Below are positions 28,066 to 38,900 of a stretch of 64,000 nucleotides of DNA, piece after piece. The translations under genes and the position numbers were made by a program. The stretch covers positions 1 through 64,000 of the forward strand of contig NZ_JBNGOZ010000017.1 in NCBI RefSeq assembly GCF_050589825.1, in the 5' to 3' direction. Position 1 is the first letter of the stretch. Each line of letters begins with the position of its first letter. The stretch comes from Carboxylicivirga longa. Its GTDB lineage: Bacteria > Bacteroidota > Bacteroidia > Bacteroidales > Marinilabiliaceae. The notes below the pieces were generated by a model that searched no databases, was not told the origin of the DNA, and worked only from the letters and a program-made list of their open reading frames with translations.

Positions 28066-28140
28066 TTTATTTAGCAATTAAAACGTAAAGCAAAGAAGAA
28101 CGGACATACCCGCTCTTCTTTACAATATTTAAAATCCAGA

Positions 28141-28977
28141 TTATCTTATTACAACTTTTGAGGTATAGTTACCTTTACTACTGCTAATCTTCATAACATA
28201 TAAACCATCTCCAATGCCATCAACAGGAATAACCGAATTTCCATTTATATTCTTCGATAATACTTTTTGACCGGATAGGTTGAACAGCTCCACAACTCCA
28301 ATTACGCCATCTTCAACCTGTACATTTAATACATCAGTTGCCGGATTTGGGTATATATTAACGTCCAACACCTCTGCATCATTAATCGATGTAGCAGTAC
28401 CTTCAACAAGTTTAATATCGTCAAAGAATATTTTTGCATTTTGAGTACCGCCTACTGCAAAAGAAAATTTAATCTTAACCCATTCGTCCGTTGCAGCAAC
28501 ATCATCACCACTATAATCAAAGTCAAATGAAATATATTGCCAACTTCCACTATTTACGATTACTTCTTGTTGGTCAATAAGGTATGTCCAATTACCATCA
28601 ATGTCTATAGCCTGCACTATGATCTTTTCAGAAGTGGTTGAGGGGCTATAAAGGTTTGCCCAAAATCCGAGTCCATAGCTTTTGCCATTTACTAATTGGA
28701 CTTCCTGTTCAAACTTTGCTTGTGGCAAATTATCTGAACGCTGCAAATTTGCCCTTAGCATATATGACCCAGAATTTGGAGATATATCGTTTTCGTTATC
28801 TGTAACTTTAAACCAGACAGTACTATTCGCGCCGTCTACAGTCCATGCTGTGGCATTCCATGTGCTACCATCATCGGTTCCTTCTTCAAAACCCCAGTTG
28901 CTCAATAAATTTTGTTGGGCATAGCTAAAAGAGGAAGTTGCTACGGCCACCATTAACACTAGTAAAATTCTTTTCAT
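28141..28977 (-). CDS. T9SS-secreted protein with CBM-like domain
   Basis: Secreted non-catalytic protein of 278 residues. The signal peptide ends at SYAQQ. Residues about 22-190 form one beta-sandwich domain of the carbohydrate-binding (CBM4/9-like) type: NLLSNWGFEEGTDDG, SYMLRANLQ, WQYISFDFDYSG and AKIFFDDIKLVEG. A type A T9SS sorting domain closes the chain (DVNIYPNPATDVLNV ... GLYVMKISSSKG ... KVVIR), so it is exported to the surface by the host's T9SS. It probably binds the target glycan. It lies 45 bp after the lipoprotein gene and 75 bp before the sulfatases. Confidence 0.82.
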   Translation of the reverse strand: MKRILLVLMVAVATSSFSYAQQNLLSNWGFEEGTDDGSTWNATAWTVDGANSTVWFKVTDNENDISPNSGSYMLRANLQRSDNLPQAKFEQEVQLVNGKSYGLGFWANLYSPSTTSEKIIVQAIDIDGNWTYLIDQQEVIVNSGSWQYISFDFDYSGDDVAATDEWVKIKFSFAVGGTQNAKIFFDDIKLVEGTATSINDAEVLDVNIYPNPATDVLNVQVEDGVIGVVELFNLSGQKVLSKNINGNSVIPVDGIGDGLYVMKISSSKGNYTSKVVIR

Positions 28978-29022
28978 AACAATAGATTTTTTTAGGTAAT
29001 TATTAAAAAGAGAGTACCTCTG

Positions 29023-29544
29023 CTACTCTCCTGGATGGAAGAGTGCAGAGGTTGTAATTTTAATTTCAGCTACCGATAAATCGGAATTCAGTTCATATTT
29101 GCTGGGATTTTCTATACCTACAGCTATAGCATAATCTGTACCTATATTACTTTGTAAAAAGGCTAAATCAACTTTTAAGTAAAAAGAAGCATCACGTTCA
29201 CCTGAAGGACATGTCACTTCTGATGGAACATCGTACATGCCATTAGGAAGAGGCGTTACTCCGTCCTGAGTACTAACACTGGTATAAACATCAACACTAT
29301 AGGCATTCAAATCTTGTAAGCCAGATCTATATACTCCTAAGAATATTAATAATTTATTATTTTCCTCATCAATTTTACAAGTTGCACCTGGCTGTTGAAG
29401 TGTTGTAATGTAGGGTTCATAATTAGCTTGTGGCATATAGATTTTAGCTATTCCCCACTCTTCATCACCTGCTGATTTTTCACAAGCACCAAAAAACAAA
29501 GCAAGTATTAAGAGAACACCTATATTATTTATTAATCTTTTCAT
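29023..29544 (-). CDS. PUL surface lipoprotein (DUF1735/4843-like)
   Basis: Lipoprotein of 173 residues with lipobox FFGAC (Cys about residue 21). The rest is a beta-rich domain (IYMPQANYEP, DVPSEVTCPSGERDASFYLKV, YAIAVGIENPSKYELN) like the DUF1735 or related domains that accompany SusC/SusD as surface glycan-binding proteins. The family assignment is tentative. It lies 93 bp after the SusD gene and probably acts with the adjacent SusC/SusD pair at the cell surface. No catalytic motif is visible. Confidence 0.6.
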   Translation of the reverse strand: MKRLINNIGVLLILALFFGACEKSAGDEEWGIAKIYMPQANYEPYITTLQQPGATCKIDEENNKLLIFLGVYRSGLQDLNAYSVDVYTSVSTQDGVTPLPNGMYDVPSEVTCPSGERDASFYLKVDLAFLQSNIGTDYAIAVGIENPSKYELNSDLSVAEIKITTSALFHPGE

Positions 29545-29637
29545 AAGTCTTAAATTTACTTTTCATTGCCATCGAAAACTTGCCATTTCGCTCTTATTGA
29601 ACTAGTTATGTGGCAAACTTCGTCAACAACAATATTA

Positions 29638-31299
29638 TTACCAGTTGGGATTTTGTTCCAAAACATAATCAGAGCGTACAATATTGCTTTCTAAAATTGG
29701 ATAGAGATACATTTTTGAAGCATCGAAATATCGTTCGGCTACTTGAACAACTTCATAGCTCAATGGTGTACCCTCACCTTGTTTAACTCCGCTAACAGAC
29801 TGATTCAATACTACCTCAGCATCTTTCCAACGTTTTAGATCCATGTAGCGGTGTCCTTCGAATGCCAATTCAATACGACGTTCATGTTTTATGGCTTCAC
29901 GCAACGTATTCTGATCTTCACCATTATCAACAGCAGGCATTTCTACGCCAGGTCGTGCTCTTACAATATTAAGTGCTTCTCGAGCCGTATAGCGATAACC
30001 ACTATTATTATCCGGTCCGTAGGCCTCGTTCATAGCCTCGGCATAAGTCAATAAAGTCTCGGCATACCTAAATAGTATCCAACTCCTTACGTCAGATGAA
30101 TTAACCGTTAAGTCAAGATTTTCATTTAAAAACTTTTTAAGGTAATAACCAGTTGGAGATGCATTGTTGTTAGCTGGGTCATCAGTTCCTCCTTCATACA
30201 CCTGTAGGGTACGTCCATTCCAGGTATCGCCATTTTTAAGTATGGTGGCATAGAAACGAGGATCCTTATTGCTCCACATATCGCCAGTAGGAGCACCTTT
30301 AAACTCATAGGCATCAACCAAATTATGACATGGGGCTATCCCTGTTTGCCCGCCAGGTGTTGCAATTGGGTAATTGCTCTTCTCTAACAAATTTGTTTGA
30401 CCTAATCGTAATGCCCAAATAACCTCAGGGCTTGTACTTGTATTACTTCCTTTAAATAAACCCTCATAAGAATTATCTAGACTGTACAGATTTGTTTCAA
30501 TAACATCATGAGCTGCTTTTGCGGCTTTCTGCCAACGCTCTGAATTATTGTCTGGATTAAACAGAGGGCTCGCATAATACAATAAAGCTCTTGCTTTAAC
30601 AGATAGTGCAGCGCCTTGTGTCATCCGACCAGCCCGTGTTTTGAAACCAGTTGCATTCCAATCAGTCACTAAACTTCCACTCACCTCATCGATAAGCGAA
30701 ACAATTTCACCAACTACCTCTGTAACAGATGCACGGGGTAAATTAATTGCTTCCGGATCCTGATCATTTGTTTCGTCAATCAGGGGGACTCCACCATAGC
30801 GTTGAAATAGTTCCAGATAGTAAAAGGCTTTCAAGGCTTTCATTTCTGCCCTTAACCAAGCCATATCTTCTACATCCAGTTCATAATTATCTTTTCCTTG
30901 AGTAGTTGTAGTATCACGTCCGATAAGCAATACATCTTTGTAGTCGCCAGTATTTTCCAAGGCATAGTTAACATCATGTATACCTTGATACATATAAGCA
31001 AATTTGTCGCCGGGGTTTTTATATTTACTCCAACTACCTTCATTAAATAACTGTGAATTGGAGGTTGTAGTAACATACTGCGCTTCATCGCTCACTGCCG
31101 CAAATAAGTTGTTATCTATTGCGTTAAAACCGTTTGGAACATAAGTATAAGCTCTATGGGTAAATCCAAACAAGTATCCATAAGTTGTGTGTAATGTTTC
31201 ATCCGTATGAAAGAAATCATCTTTTGTATCTAACTCACAACTTACGAGTGAGGCCAATGCCAACACAAATCCAATGATATATTTAATTGATTGTTTCAT
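29638..31299 (-). CDS. SusD-like glycan-binding lipoprotein (pair 1)
   Basis: Outer-membrane surface lipoprotein that caps its SusC partner and captures oligosaccharides. The start at 31299 (MKQSIKYIIG) gives a signal peptide with lipobox LVSC; the longer frame adds ten residues. Typical SusD elements are present: DDFFHTDETLHTTYGYLFGF at the N-terminus, LRAEMKALKAFYYLELFQRYGGVPL (helical repeat), the ALSVKARALLYYASPLFNP segment, and the C-terminal REAIKHERRIELAFEGHRYMDLKRW. It lies 11 bp from the upstream SusC stop, so the two are translated together. Confidence 0.93.
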   Translation of the reverse strand: MKQSIKYIIGFVLALASLVSCELDTKDDFFHTDETLHTTYGYLFGFTHRAYTYVPNGFNAIDNNLFAAVSDEAQYVTTTSNSQLFNEGSWSKYKNPGDKFAYMYQGIHDVNYALENTGDYKDVLLIGRDTTTTQGKDNYELDVEDMAWLRAEMKALKAFYYLELFQRYGGVPLIDETNDQDPEAINLPRASVTEVVGEIVSLIDEVSGSLVTDWNATGFKTRAGRMTQGAALSVKARALLYYASPLFNPDNNSERWQKAAKAAHDVIETNLYSLDNSYEGLFKGSNTSTSPEVIWALRLGQTNLLEKSNYPIATPGGQTGIAPCHNLVDAYEFKGAPTGDMWSNKDPRFYATILKNGDTWNGRTLQVYEGGTDDPANNNASPTGYYLKKFLNENLDLTVNSSDVRSWILFRYAETLLTYAEAMNEAYGPDNNSGYRYTAREALNIVRARPGVEMPAVDNGEDQNTLREAIKHERRIELAFEGHRYMDLKRWKDAEVVLNQSVSGVKQGEGTPLSYEVVQVAERYFDASKMYLYPILESNIVRSDYVLEQNPNW

Positions 31300-31310
31300 G
31301 TTTTCACGTT

Positions 31311-34136
31311 TTAGAAAGTAAGCGAACATCCTAAGTTGTATGATTTAATGACCGGGTGTCCATCGGGCGCCGTTGGGTCAATATCAAACTCATCAAGTGA
31401 TTTACTAATTGTCAATAGGTTCATACCTGTTAGTTCAAATCGCATTTTTGAGATGCCCCAACGTTGTGTAAGGCTTTCAGGAAGCGTATAGCCAATCACC
31501 AGGTTACGCATCCTCAAATAATCACCATCGGCCATCCACACTGTTGAATTCTGGTAATTGTGATTATTGTTATCTAATGACAAACGAGGAAATGTTGCAA
31601 CGGATCTTGTATCTATTCCTGCTTCAGGATAATAAGCCCATCTGTTTTGCGCTATTGGGTATGCTGTTCCGAAATCCCGAAAAGCAATACTTTTTGAAGG
31701 AATATTCAGAAGATTGAACTCACTACCATTAGTTCCTTCAAATAAAACAAAAACATCAAAGCCTTTGTATGCTATGCCCGCATTGAAGCTATAAACCATT
31801 TCGGGAAAGATGGGATTACCAATAACCGATTTATCATTGTCGTCAATCACATTATCCTCTAAAAGATCGCGATATTTGATATCTCCTGGTTGTACCTGAC
31901 CGAATGAAGGTCGGGGTAACTCAGGTTTCAACTGACCATTTTGGTCAAAATCATCCACATCATAAAAACCGATAGCTTCATAACCCATTACCACACCAAT
32001 TTCTTTGTTGGTGCGAGCTAAGGCCGGTAAGGTTACCACTTCTGCCATCCGATCGATATTGTTTTTATAATACATAGCCATGGCTCCGACAGAGTATGAA
32101 AAATCATTGATAGTCTGACTCCAGTTAAGCTCCAGGTCAAATCCTTTATTGCTTACTTCACCAATATTAACATACTGGGGATTAGTGATACCTGCAGTTG
32201 GTGGCAGTGTCCAATCCTGGCTAACTATTCCCTTACGCTTTTCTACAAAAAGCGCTGCATTCAACTCAAAATGCTTGAACAAACCCAATTGAAGACCCAG
32301 ATCATATTTCATACTTTCCTCGGGAGAAATACCTTCATTGGCAATGTACATAGGCATCATACCGGATACATGTGACGAATTAGGGTCGCCGAGTCGTATG
32401 CCACCCTGATTGTAATAATAGGATTTATACAGATTACGGTTTGCTTTCATTGGGTCAAAACCATTTTTTCCAGCTGATACCGTCAACTTAAGTAAATCAA
32501 TGGACGACATATCTTTCAAAAATGTTTCGCTGGAAATATTCCATCCCAGTGCCAAAGCCGGATAAAGATGCCAGCGATTTGACTCGTGGTAATTATCGGA
32601 AGCGGCTGCAGCAAAAGACACAGAAGCAGAGTAACGACTGCCGTAAGCATAATTAGCTACTCCACTCCAATTCAGATAGTTATATTCAGTCCACTTACCA
32701 GCTGCGCCATTGGTGCTGATATCTGTATTATACGTGTTGTACAAGATATTTGTCAAGGCATCAAACGAATGTAAGCCCGTTTGTTTGGTATACCCAATTG
32801 ATGCCGAAAAATGCTGCCAGTTCCATTGGTTCTGCCCACGATCTTCGTTACGCTCATAGGGTGTATCCTCATCAGTTGTCTGTTTAACCCCATCGAAATA
32901 ACGGGCATAATTGCGCGTATTACTTGCTCCATCACGAGTCCAACTACTTAACGACACGGCCTGAGAAGCATATAAACCTTCCAAAATCATATCAAGCCGT
33001 TGCTTAAGTTCAAAGTTAAACTGAACGGTGCGTTCATGTGTTGAGCGACGACCAAGTGCATTTATCGAAGCCAGCGGATTGAAATTATGGATTGGTGTTC
33101 CTGGCCAAGTCCCGTCTTCATAACGTGCCGGATATACCATATTGGGATAGGTAGCCATCTCGTTCCAAAGGTTATTATAAGGGCGATTCGGTCTTTTCTT
33201 ATCAACAATACGTCCTCCAACATCAATTTTAGCGTCCATAAATGGCAACAGTTGAACATCAACATTTGCCCGCATATTAAAACGCTGATAATTAGAGTTG
33301 GCTAGTGTATCATTCGTTGGAATATCATAGAATCCATTTTGACCTACATATCCAAAATTAATATAGTAGCGAGCTTTTTCAGTGCCTCCATTAACCGATA
33401 CATTGGCATCATAATAGGAACTTGATTCTTTAAGCACCTCGTCAAACCAATCCACATCAGGCAAATTTGCCATATTTGTATTATCATATACCGGAGACCA
33501 CACACGCCCGTTATCGTTGCTAAAAGCTTCGTTGTATAACGAGGCGTACTGCTCTCTACCAAGTGGTTTTAAAAGATAAGCTAATTGCTGCATCCCTCCC
33601 CGTAGGTTAACATTAAAGACAGGTTTTCCTATTTGTCCTCTTTTGGTTGTGACCCATAGCACTCCGTTGGCACCACGCATTCCAAAAGATGCTAATGAAT
33701 GGCCATCTTTTAATACTTCAATGCACTCGATTTCCTGGGCTGTCATTTCTGAAAAGTAGTTCATGTCTACCTGAAAGCCATCGACGAAAACAACAATTTC
33801 ATTTCGGCTAAATGACGCTTTCCCTCTTATTAGGAGCTGTGCAATATTATTACCAGGCTCACCATTCTGATCCACGGCAATTAAGCCAGGTACACGTCCG
33901 AAGAGCAAGTTATTAACCGATGTCTCGGGTAGCGATATTTCATTGCCTGGCACATTGGCAGTCAATTTTGGATTATTAACATCCTGTACAACAATTTGGT
34001 TGCCAGGAATTATTATGGAGCTACTTTTTACCTCAACTGAATCTTTTTCCTGAGCCTGTATAAAACAGGTCGAACCAAGAATCAGAGCAGCCGCCCATAA
34101 TGCTTTTATCTTGTATTTAGTTATCACATTTATCAT
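31311..34136 (-). CDS. SusC-like TonB-dependent receptor (pair 1), short form
   Basis: Outer-membrane beta-barrel importer of oligosaccharides, energised by TonB. The signal peptide ends at FIQAQ. The usual N-terminal CarboxypepD-regulatory beta-sandwich is missing: the sequence goes almost directly to the plug (GRVPGLIAVDQNGEPGN, VVFVDGFQVDMNYF, VLKDGHSLASFGMRGANGVL). The C-terminal barrel ends in YNLGCSLTF. The 941 residues compare with 1098 for the second receptor of this operon. The plug and barrel look complete. It follows the second SusD gene and precedes its own SusD. Confidence 0.93.
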   Translation of the reverse strand: MINVITKYKIKALWAAALILGSTCFIQAQEKDSVEVKSSSIIIPGNQIVVQDVNNPKLTANVPGNEISLPETSVNNLLFGRVPGLIAVDQNGEPGNNIAQLLIRGKASFSRNEIVVFVDGFQVDMNYFSEMTAQEIECIEVLKDGHSLASFGMRGANGVLWVTTKRGQIGKPVFNVNLRGGMQQLAYLLKPLGREQYASLYNEAFSNDNGRVWSPVYDNTNMANLPDVDWFDEVLKESSSYYDANVSVNGGTEKARYYINFGYVGQNGFYDIPTNDTLANSNYQRFNMRANVDVQLLPFMDAKIDVGGRIVDKKRPNRPYNNLWNEMATYPNMVYPARYEDGTWPGTPIHNFNPLASINALGRRSTHERTVQFNFELKQRLDMILEGLYASQAVSLSSWTRDGASNTRNYARYFDGVKQTTDEDTPYERNEDRGQNQWNWQHFSASIGYTKQTGLHSFDALTNILYNTYNTDISTNGAAGKWTEYNYLNWSGVANYAYGSRYSASVSFAAAASDNYHESNRWHLYPALALGWNISSETFLKDMSSIDLLKLTVSAGKNGFDPMKANRNLYKSYYYNQGGIRLGDPNSSHVSGMMPMYIANEGISPEESMKYDLGLQLGLFKHFELNAALFVEKRKGIVSQDWTLPPTAGITNPQYVNIGEVSNKGFDLELNWSQTINDFSYSVGAMAMYYKNNIDRMAEVVTLPALARTNKEIGVVMGYEAIGFYDVDDFDQNGQLKPELPRPSFGQVQPGDIKYRDLLEDNVIDDNDKSVIGNPIFPEMVYSFNAGIAYKGFDVFVLFEGTNGSEFNLLNIPSKSIAFRDFGTAYPIAQNRWAYYPEAGIDTRSVATFPRLSLDNNNHNYQNSTVWMADGDYLRMRNLVIGYTLPESLTQRWGISKMRFELTGMNLLTISKSLDEFDIDPTAPDGHPVIKSYNLGCSLTF

Positions 34137-34159
34137 GACTGAAACTTGTTATTTTATAG

Positions 34160-35923
34160 TTAATAGCCTGGGTTTTGCGTGATATACCCTTTATTTACTT
34201 CCGATAGCGTTATCGGAGAAAGATGCATATTTGGGTTCCATGCATAGTTTCTTGTGAGTGAGAGCCAATAATCTCCATATTGTTCTGGTTTTTTAGGATC
34301 CCAGCTTACAAGTGCTTGAAATTTGAAGCTATGCTTAGGACCTCCAATCATCACATCTCCTTTTTTCCAATGGCGAGCATGTGCATAATGCTTGTTTTCC
34401 CCATAGAACTCGACAGCCCACTCGCGTTGAATCTCCTCTCTTAATGCAGTTTGATCTGATACAGCTATATAGCCCAAACCACCTCTGTCACGAATAGTAT
34501 TAAGGTAATTGAGAGCCTCGCTCGAATTCCCTTGTTCGTTGTATGCTTCTGCTAAATTCAAATAAAACTGAGCCATCCGAAACAAAGGAAATTCAAACCA
34601 GGTACGACGACCTGCCTTATACCAGAATTTACAGTTTTTTGCACAACCACGCTGTAGTTTTCGGTTCCATACGAAAGCCCAGTTAGCGCTTCCTGACACA
34701 ACATCCCAATCGGCATCATTTGGGTTATTTTTTGCATTTATGCCAAAGAAATAAAGCGATGCCAGTGCCCTGGTTTCCAATTCTTCTGAACGAGCTCTAT
34801 AATGAGACGACGGCAACCTGTCACCTTCATTAAGCCAGACTTGATCTGTGCCATCAGCCGTCCTGAACTTTTGCAACATCTCAAAAGTTATGCCCCTATT
34901 GCGGTGCATATGTGGGGCAGCAGCAAAAGCAATTGGGTATTCTTTATACATCCCATTATCGTTGCCACCATGTTGTTGCTTGTAAGCTAACAATACTTCT
35001 TTGTTTGACATTGTTCCTACAGCAGTCGCATAATCATCGAAAGGGTTGTCGGTATCAATTAGTTCATAGCCATTAGCCATTCCCCATTCAATTACAGCTT
35101 TATTGGCATTGATGGCATCCTGCCAACGATCTGGATTTGCATTGCCAAAGCAAATTAGATTATTTTTAGCCGGATCTTCCATACTTAAATACGGTGTTGC
35201 CGCATTAAAAAGCGGACGGGCAGCAAACATCATTGCTTCTGCTTTAATTGCTAAGGCCACACCTTTATTTATTCGTCCATAATCTTCTCCAGACCAGGCT
35301 TTATTACCAAATGTTTCACTGGCCAAATCGCACAGCTCAACTATATAATCAAAGGTTTCTTGCAAGGTAGAGCGAGGAATTGATGCGTTATCTGCAGTTA
35401 GCGTTTCTTTAACAAGAGGTACACCACCGTAGGTTTTCATCATTTGTAAATAACGATACGCCACAAGCGTTTGCATCTCAGCTTCGACAATGGTTTTGTC
35501 AGCATCGCTCATATCTGTTGCTTTATAGATATTCTCGTAAACCAGCCATGCTTTTCTGATGAAAATATAATTATTAGGAAAATAATCATCGGTATAACCG
35601 GCACCACTATGTGCATCATTGGCGATCATCCCAACTTCGCACTGCGTATTCATTGGAACCCAACCAAGACCACAAACATCCTCGCCTCCCATAATCGCCA
35701 TCGTAGTTGAATAAGGCAGGTACGGTGGTGCCCATCTGGCAACAGGCAAGCCAAAAGACAAATTGGCACCATAAGCTTCTGCAATAGCATGCCTTGCATT
35801 TCTTTCAGAGCTGAAAACTTCATCCAGGTTAATCCCGGTAACCGCAGGCTTTTCAATAAAATCATCGACACAACCTGTTATTAACAGATGTAATGTCACT
35901 AATATCATCAATAATTTTTTCAT
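34160..35923 (-). CDS. SusD-like glycan-binding lipoprotein (pair 2)
   Basis: Surface lipoprotein of 587 residues, partner of the large SusC just upstream (11 bp gap). The signal peptide has lipobox LLITGC (Cys about residue 18). SusD features are NLDEVFSSERNARHAIAEAYGA, VEAEMQTLVAYRYLQMMKTY followed by GGVPLVKE, the KAEAMMFAARPLFNAATPYL helical segment, and REEIQREWAVEFYGENKHYAHARHW near the C-terminus. It is well diverged from the other SusD of this operon, so the two pairs probably take up different fragments of the same glycan or different glycans. Confidence 0.93.
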   Translation of the reverse strand: MKKLLMILVTLHLLITGCVDDFIEKPAVTGINLDEVFSSERNARHAIAEAYGANLSFGLPVARWAPPYLPYSTTMAIMGGEDVCGLGWVPMNTQCEVGMIANDAHSGAGYTDDYFPNNYIFIRKAWLVYENIYKATDMSDADKTIVEAEMQTLVAYRYLQMMKTYGGVPLVKETLTADNASIPRSTLQETFDYIVELCDLASETFGNKAWSGEDYGRINKGVALAIKAEAMMFAARPLFNAATPYLSMEDPAKNNLICFGNANPDRWQDAINANKAVIEWGMANGYELIDTDNPFDDYATAVGTMSNKEVLLAYKQQHGGNDNGMYKEYPIAFAAAPHMHRNRGITFEMLQKFRTADGTDQVWLNEGDRLPSSHYRARSEELETRALASLYFFGINAKNNPNDADWDVVSGSANWAFVWNRKLQRGCAKNCKFWYKAGRRTWFEFPLFRMAQFYLNLAEAYNEQGNSSEALNYLNTIRDRGGLGYIAVSDQTALREEIQREWAVEFYGENKHYAHARHWKKGDVMIGGPKHSFKFQALVSWDPKKPEQYGDYWLSLTRNYAWNPNMHLSPITLSEVNKGYITQNPGY

Positions 35924-35934
35924 TGGACTCGGAA

Positions 35935-38900
35935 TTAAAATTGAATATTAACACCAATATTATAAACTCGGGTTAGTGGGTAAATAACCCCCTGGGAGCT
36001 AACATAGCTTTGTAATAATTCTGGTTCAAAGCCATCTGGTAGATCACCAAATTTCCATGTATGCAGATTATTGGCATTACAAAATACTTTTAGAGACTCA
36101 ATACCGATATTATTGCCTATGGCAATGCGCTTAAAGGTATAGGACAATTCAACAATCTTAACTTTCAGGTGATCGGTTGAACGAAGCCAAAATGAATTAT
36201 CCATCGCATTGGGCGTATCCTGGAAGGCCATCGACATCCTTGGAAAGTTAATCGCTTCACCATTATCGTAACGCTCTTGCGTCCATCTTTCATTCATATA
36301 TGCAAAAGGTGTACTTCCAATACTCTCGCTAAATGGTTTAGCTGCGTAGCCGTCCATTCGGAATGTACCCTGAGCTGTTCCTGTAAGTAAAGTGTAGATT
36401 TCAAAGCCTTTAAAACCAAAGCGAATATTACCACCAAAAGTAAAACGTGGAAGATTGGAATAGGCTGTCGGAACATAATCATTTTGGGTAATTTGCCCAT
36501 CCCCATCTATATCTACAAGTCTCAAATCTCCTTTTTGTACGCGGTTACCATAGACTGCATTGTATGGATGGTTCATTACCTCCTCATCAGTATTGTAAAA
36601 ACCCTCGGTGCGATACGCTTTGTTTTGCCCCAGTGCAAAACCGGTGTCATTCATCCAATCAAACTCATAAGGCGGTTCTGCCATGTAGTCGATTTTATTG
36701 ACAGCATAAGATAATTGTAAACCTAGTTTGTAAAACCAATCTCCTCTTCCATCGTTCCAATCGGCTTGTACTTCGTAACCTTTATTGGTCATTTTACCAA
36801 TATTTACCGGTGGTAATGTATTACTATCAAGCCCAACCGTTCCAGGAACAACCTGTAAGCGGGTCAGGATATTGTTTCGTTCTTCTTTAAAGAGGTCAAC
36901 AACAACTGATAGCTTATCTTTGAAAAAACGCGATTCAATACCAAGGTTATAAGATGTTTTCTTTTCCCAAGTTACATCAGGGTTGCCGACGGTATTTTCA
37001 TAAGCACCCGGCGTTACTACATTATTGTAGGTTCCATCTGAATCGCCGAATGAATATACTGTCGTCAGGTTACCATTGGCATCGCGAACACTCCACGTTC
37101 CAGGTAAGAATAGAAACCGGCTACCACCAATTCCACTGTTACCTGTTTGTCCGTATGAACCTCTGACTTTTAACCAGGTTATAATATCATTTTTAGGGAA
37201 GAACTTCTCATTACTAATGTTCCAACCCAATGAGAATGAAGGGAAATATCCAAAACGTTTATCTTCGGCAAAGTTTTCAGAACCATTGTAACCGATATTA
37301 AACTCAGCTAAATAGCGGTTATCGTAATTATACGTTGTCCGGCCAACAAGTCCGTAGAATCCTTTAGGTACGTTATAATACAAGCCATTGGCTACAAAAC
37401 GTTCAGCAGTAAGTAAAGCTAAGCCTGTTACCTGATGTTTCCCAAACTGACGATTGTATTCAAGGCCAGTATCTAGATAGAATTTTCTATTCTTTGACCA
37501 ACGCCCCTGATTCTCATTATAAACAGTGGGTTGATCGCCATAGGAGTAAAACAATCTTTCGGCAGGATTTGAAGGATTTAATGCCACCTGATATGTTCTT
37601 AACTGATGATCTCGTTCAGCATACTTAGACAAGTACTGATCGTATGAGAAGTTAGCTCGAACTTTAAGACCTTTAGTAATGTAATCGACCATATGGTCAA
37701 CCATAAATGATGTATTAAGACTACTTTGTGTTAATTCGGCCATCTTTTGCGTCAAGAGAATCGCGTTGGGCGAACGCCAACCAATAACGCCATCGGGTAT
37801 CAGCTTTTCGCCAGTAAAACCTGTGATAACCTTGCCATCAATAACTCCGTATCCACTAAATGGAGGCTGACTAATCGCATTCATTAAAAGTTGCCGATAT
37901 CTCTCGCCTACATTGCCGGCATTTTCACCATTAGTTGCCAAGCTACCCTTTTTCATGGTGCCTGCAATTGAAATCGCAATCTTGGTATTTTTTATACTCT
38001 TGATATCGAAGTTAGAACGAAAATTAATTTTACGACTACCAACATTTGTTGGAGCATCATCAATACCAAAATCATTAGTAACACTTCTCTGATCGGTATA
38101 TCCTAAAGATGAATAGTAGGAAATATCTTTTGTTCCTCCTGAAATATTAACATTATAACGCTGTTGAGGCGAAAGCTGACCGCGGAATATTTCATCCATG
38201 TAATTAGTGTTGGTATAGTATAAGGCAGGCGTATTATTTAGCACGGCTTTTTGCTCCTCACTTAAAAAGCTCATGTCTGCCACCTCATCCGGTGTATAGT
38301 CTCTGTTGTTTTGGAATTTCCACAACTCATCACCGGTGAAAATCAATGGGTCATCAACACGACCATCATTTATTAAAGCTTCATTTTTTAAATTTGCATA
38401 CTGATAAGAGTTTACTAACTGCGGAATTTCGGTTGCTGTTACCAACCCAAAGTTGGCAGAAAAGTTCACTTTTGGTTTACCGGCATCATCACGACCTCGT
38501 TTGGTTGTAACAATAATAACACCGTTGGCACCACGCACGCCATAAACTGCAGTTGCCGACGCATCTTTTAATACGTTAATACCAGCAATATCATATGAAT
38601 CAAGTGAATTAAACGATTCCTGATCTCGAATAATACCATCAATAATGATTAAGGGGTTTTGATCGCCGGCAAAAGTTCCGACACCCCTAATTCGAATGGT
38701 TGATTGTTCATTACCTATCTCACCCGATGCTTGTATCGCCGTTAATCCGGCTACCTGCCCAACCATAGCATTTGATACATTAACAACAGGCGTCGCCACC
38801 AAATCCTGACTTTTTACCTGGCCAATGGCGCCAACTACCGATTCTTTCTTTTGTGAACCATATGCTACTACAATTACATCATCAAGAGCAACGGCATCTT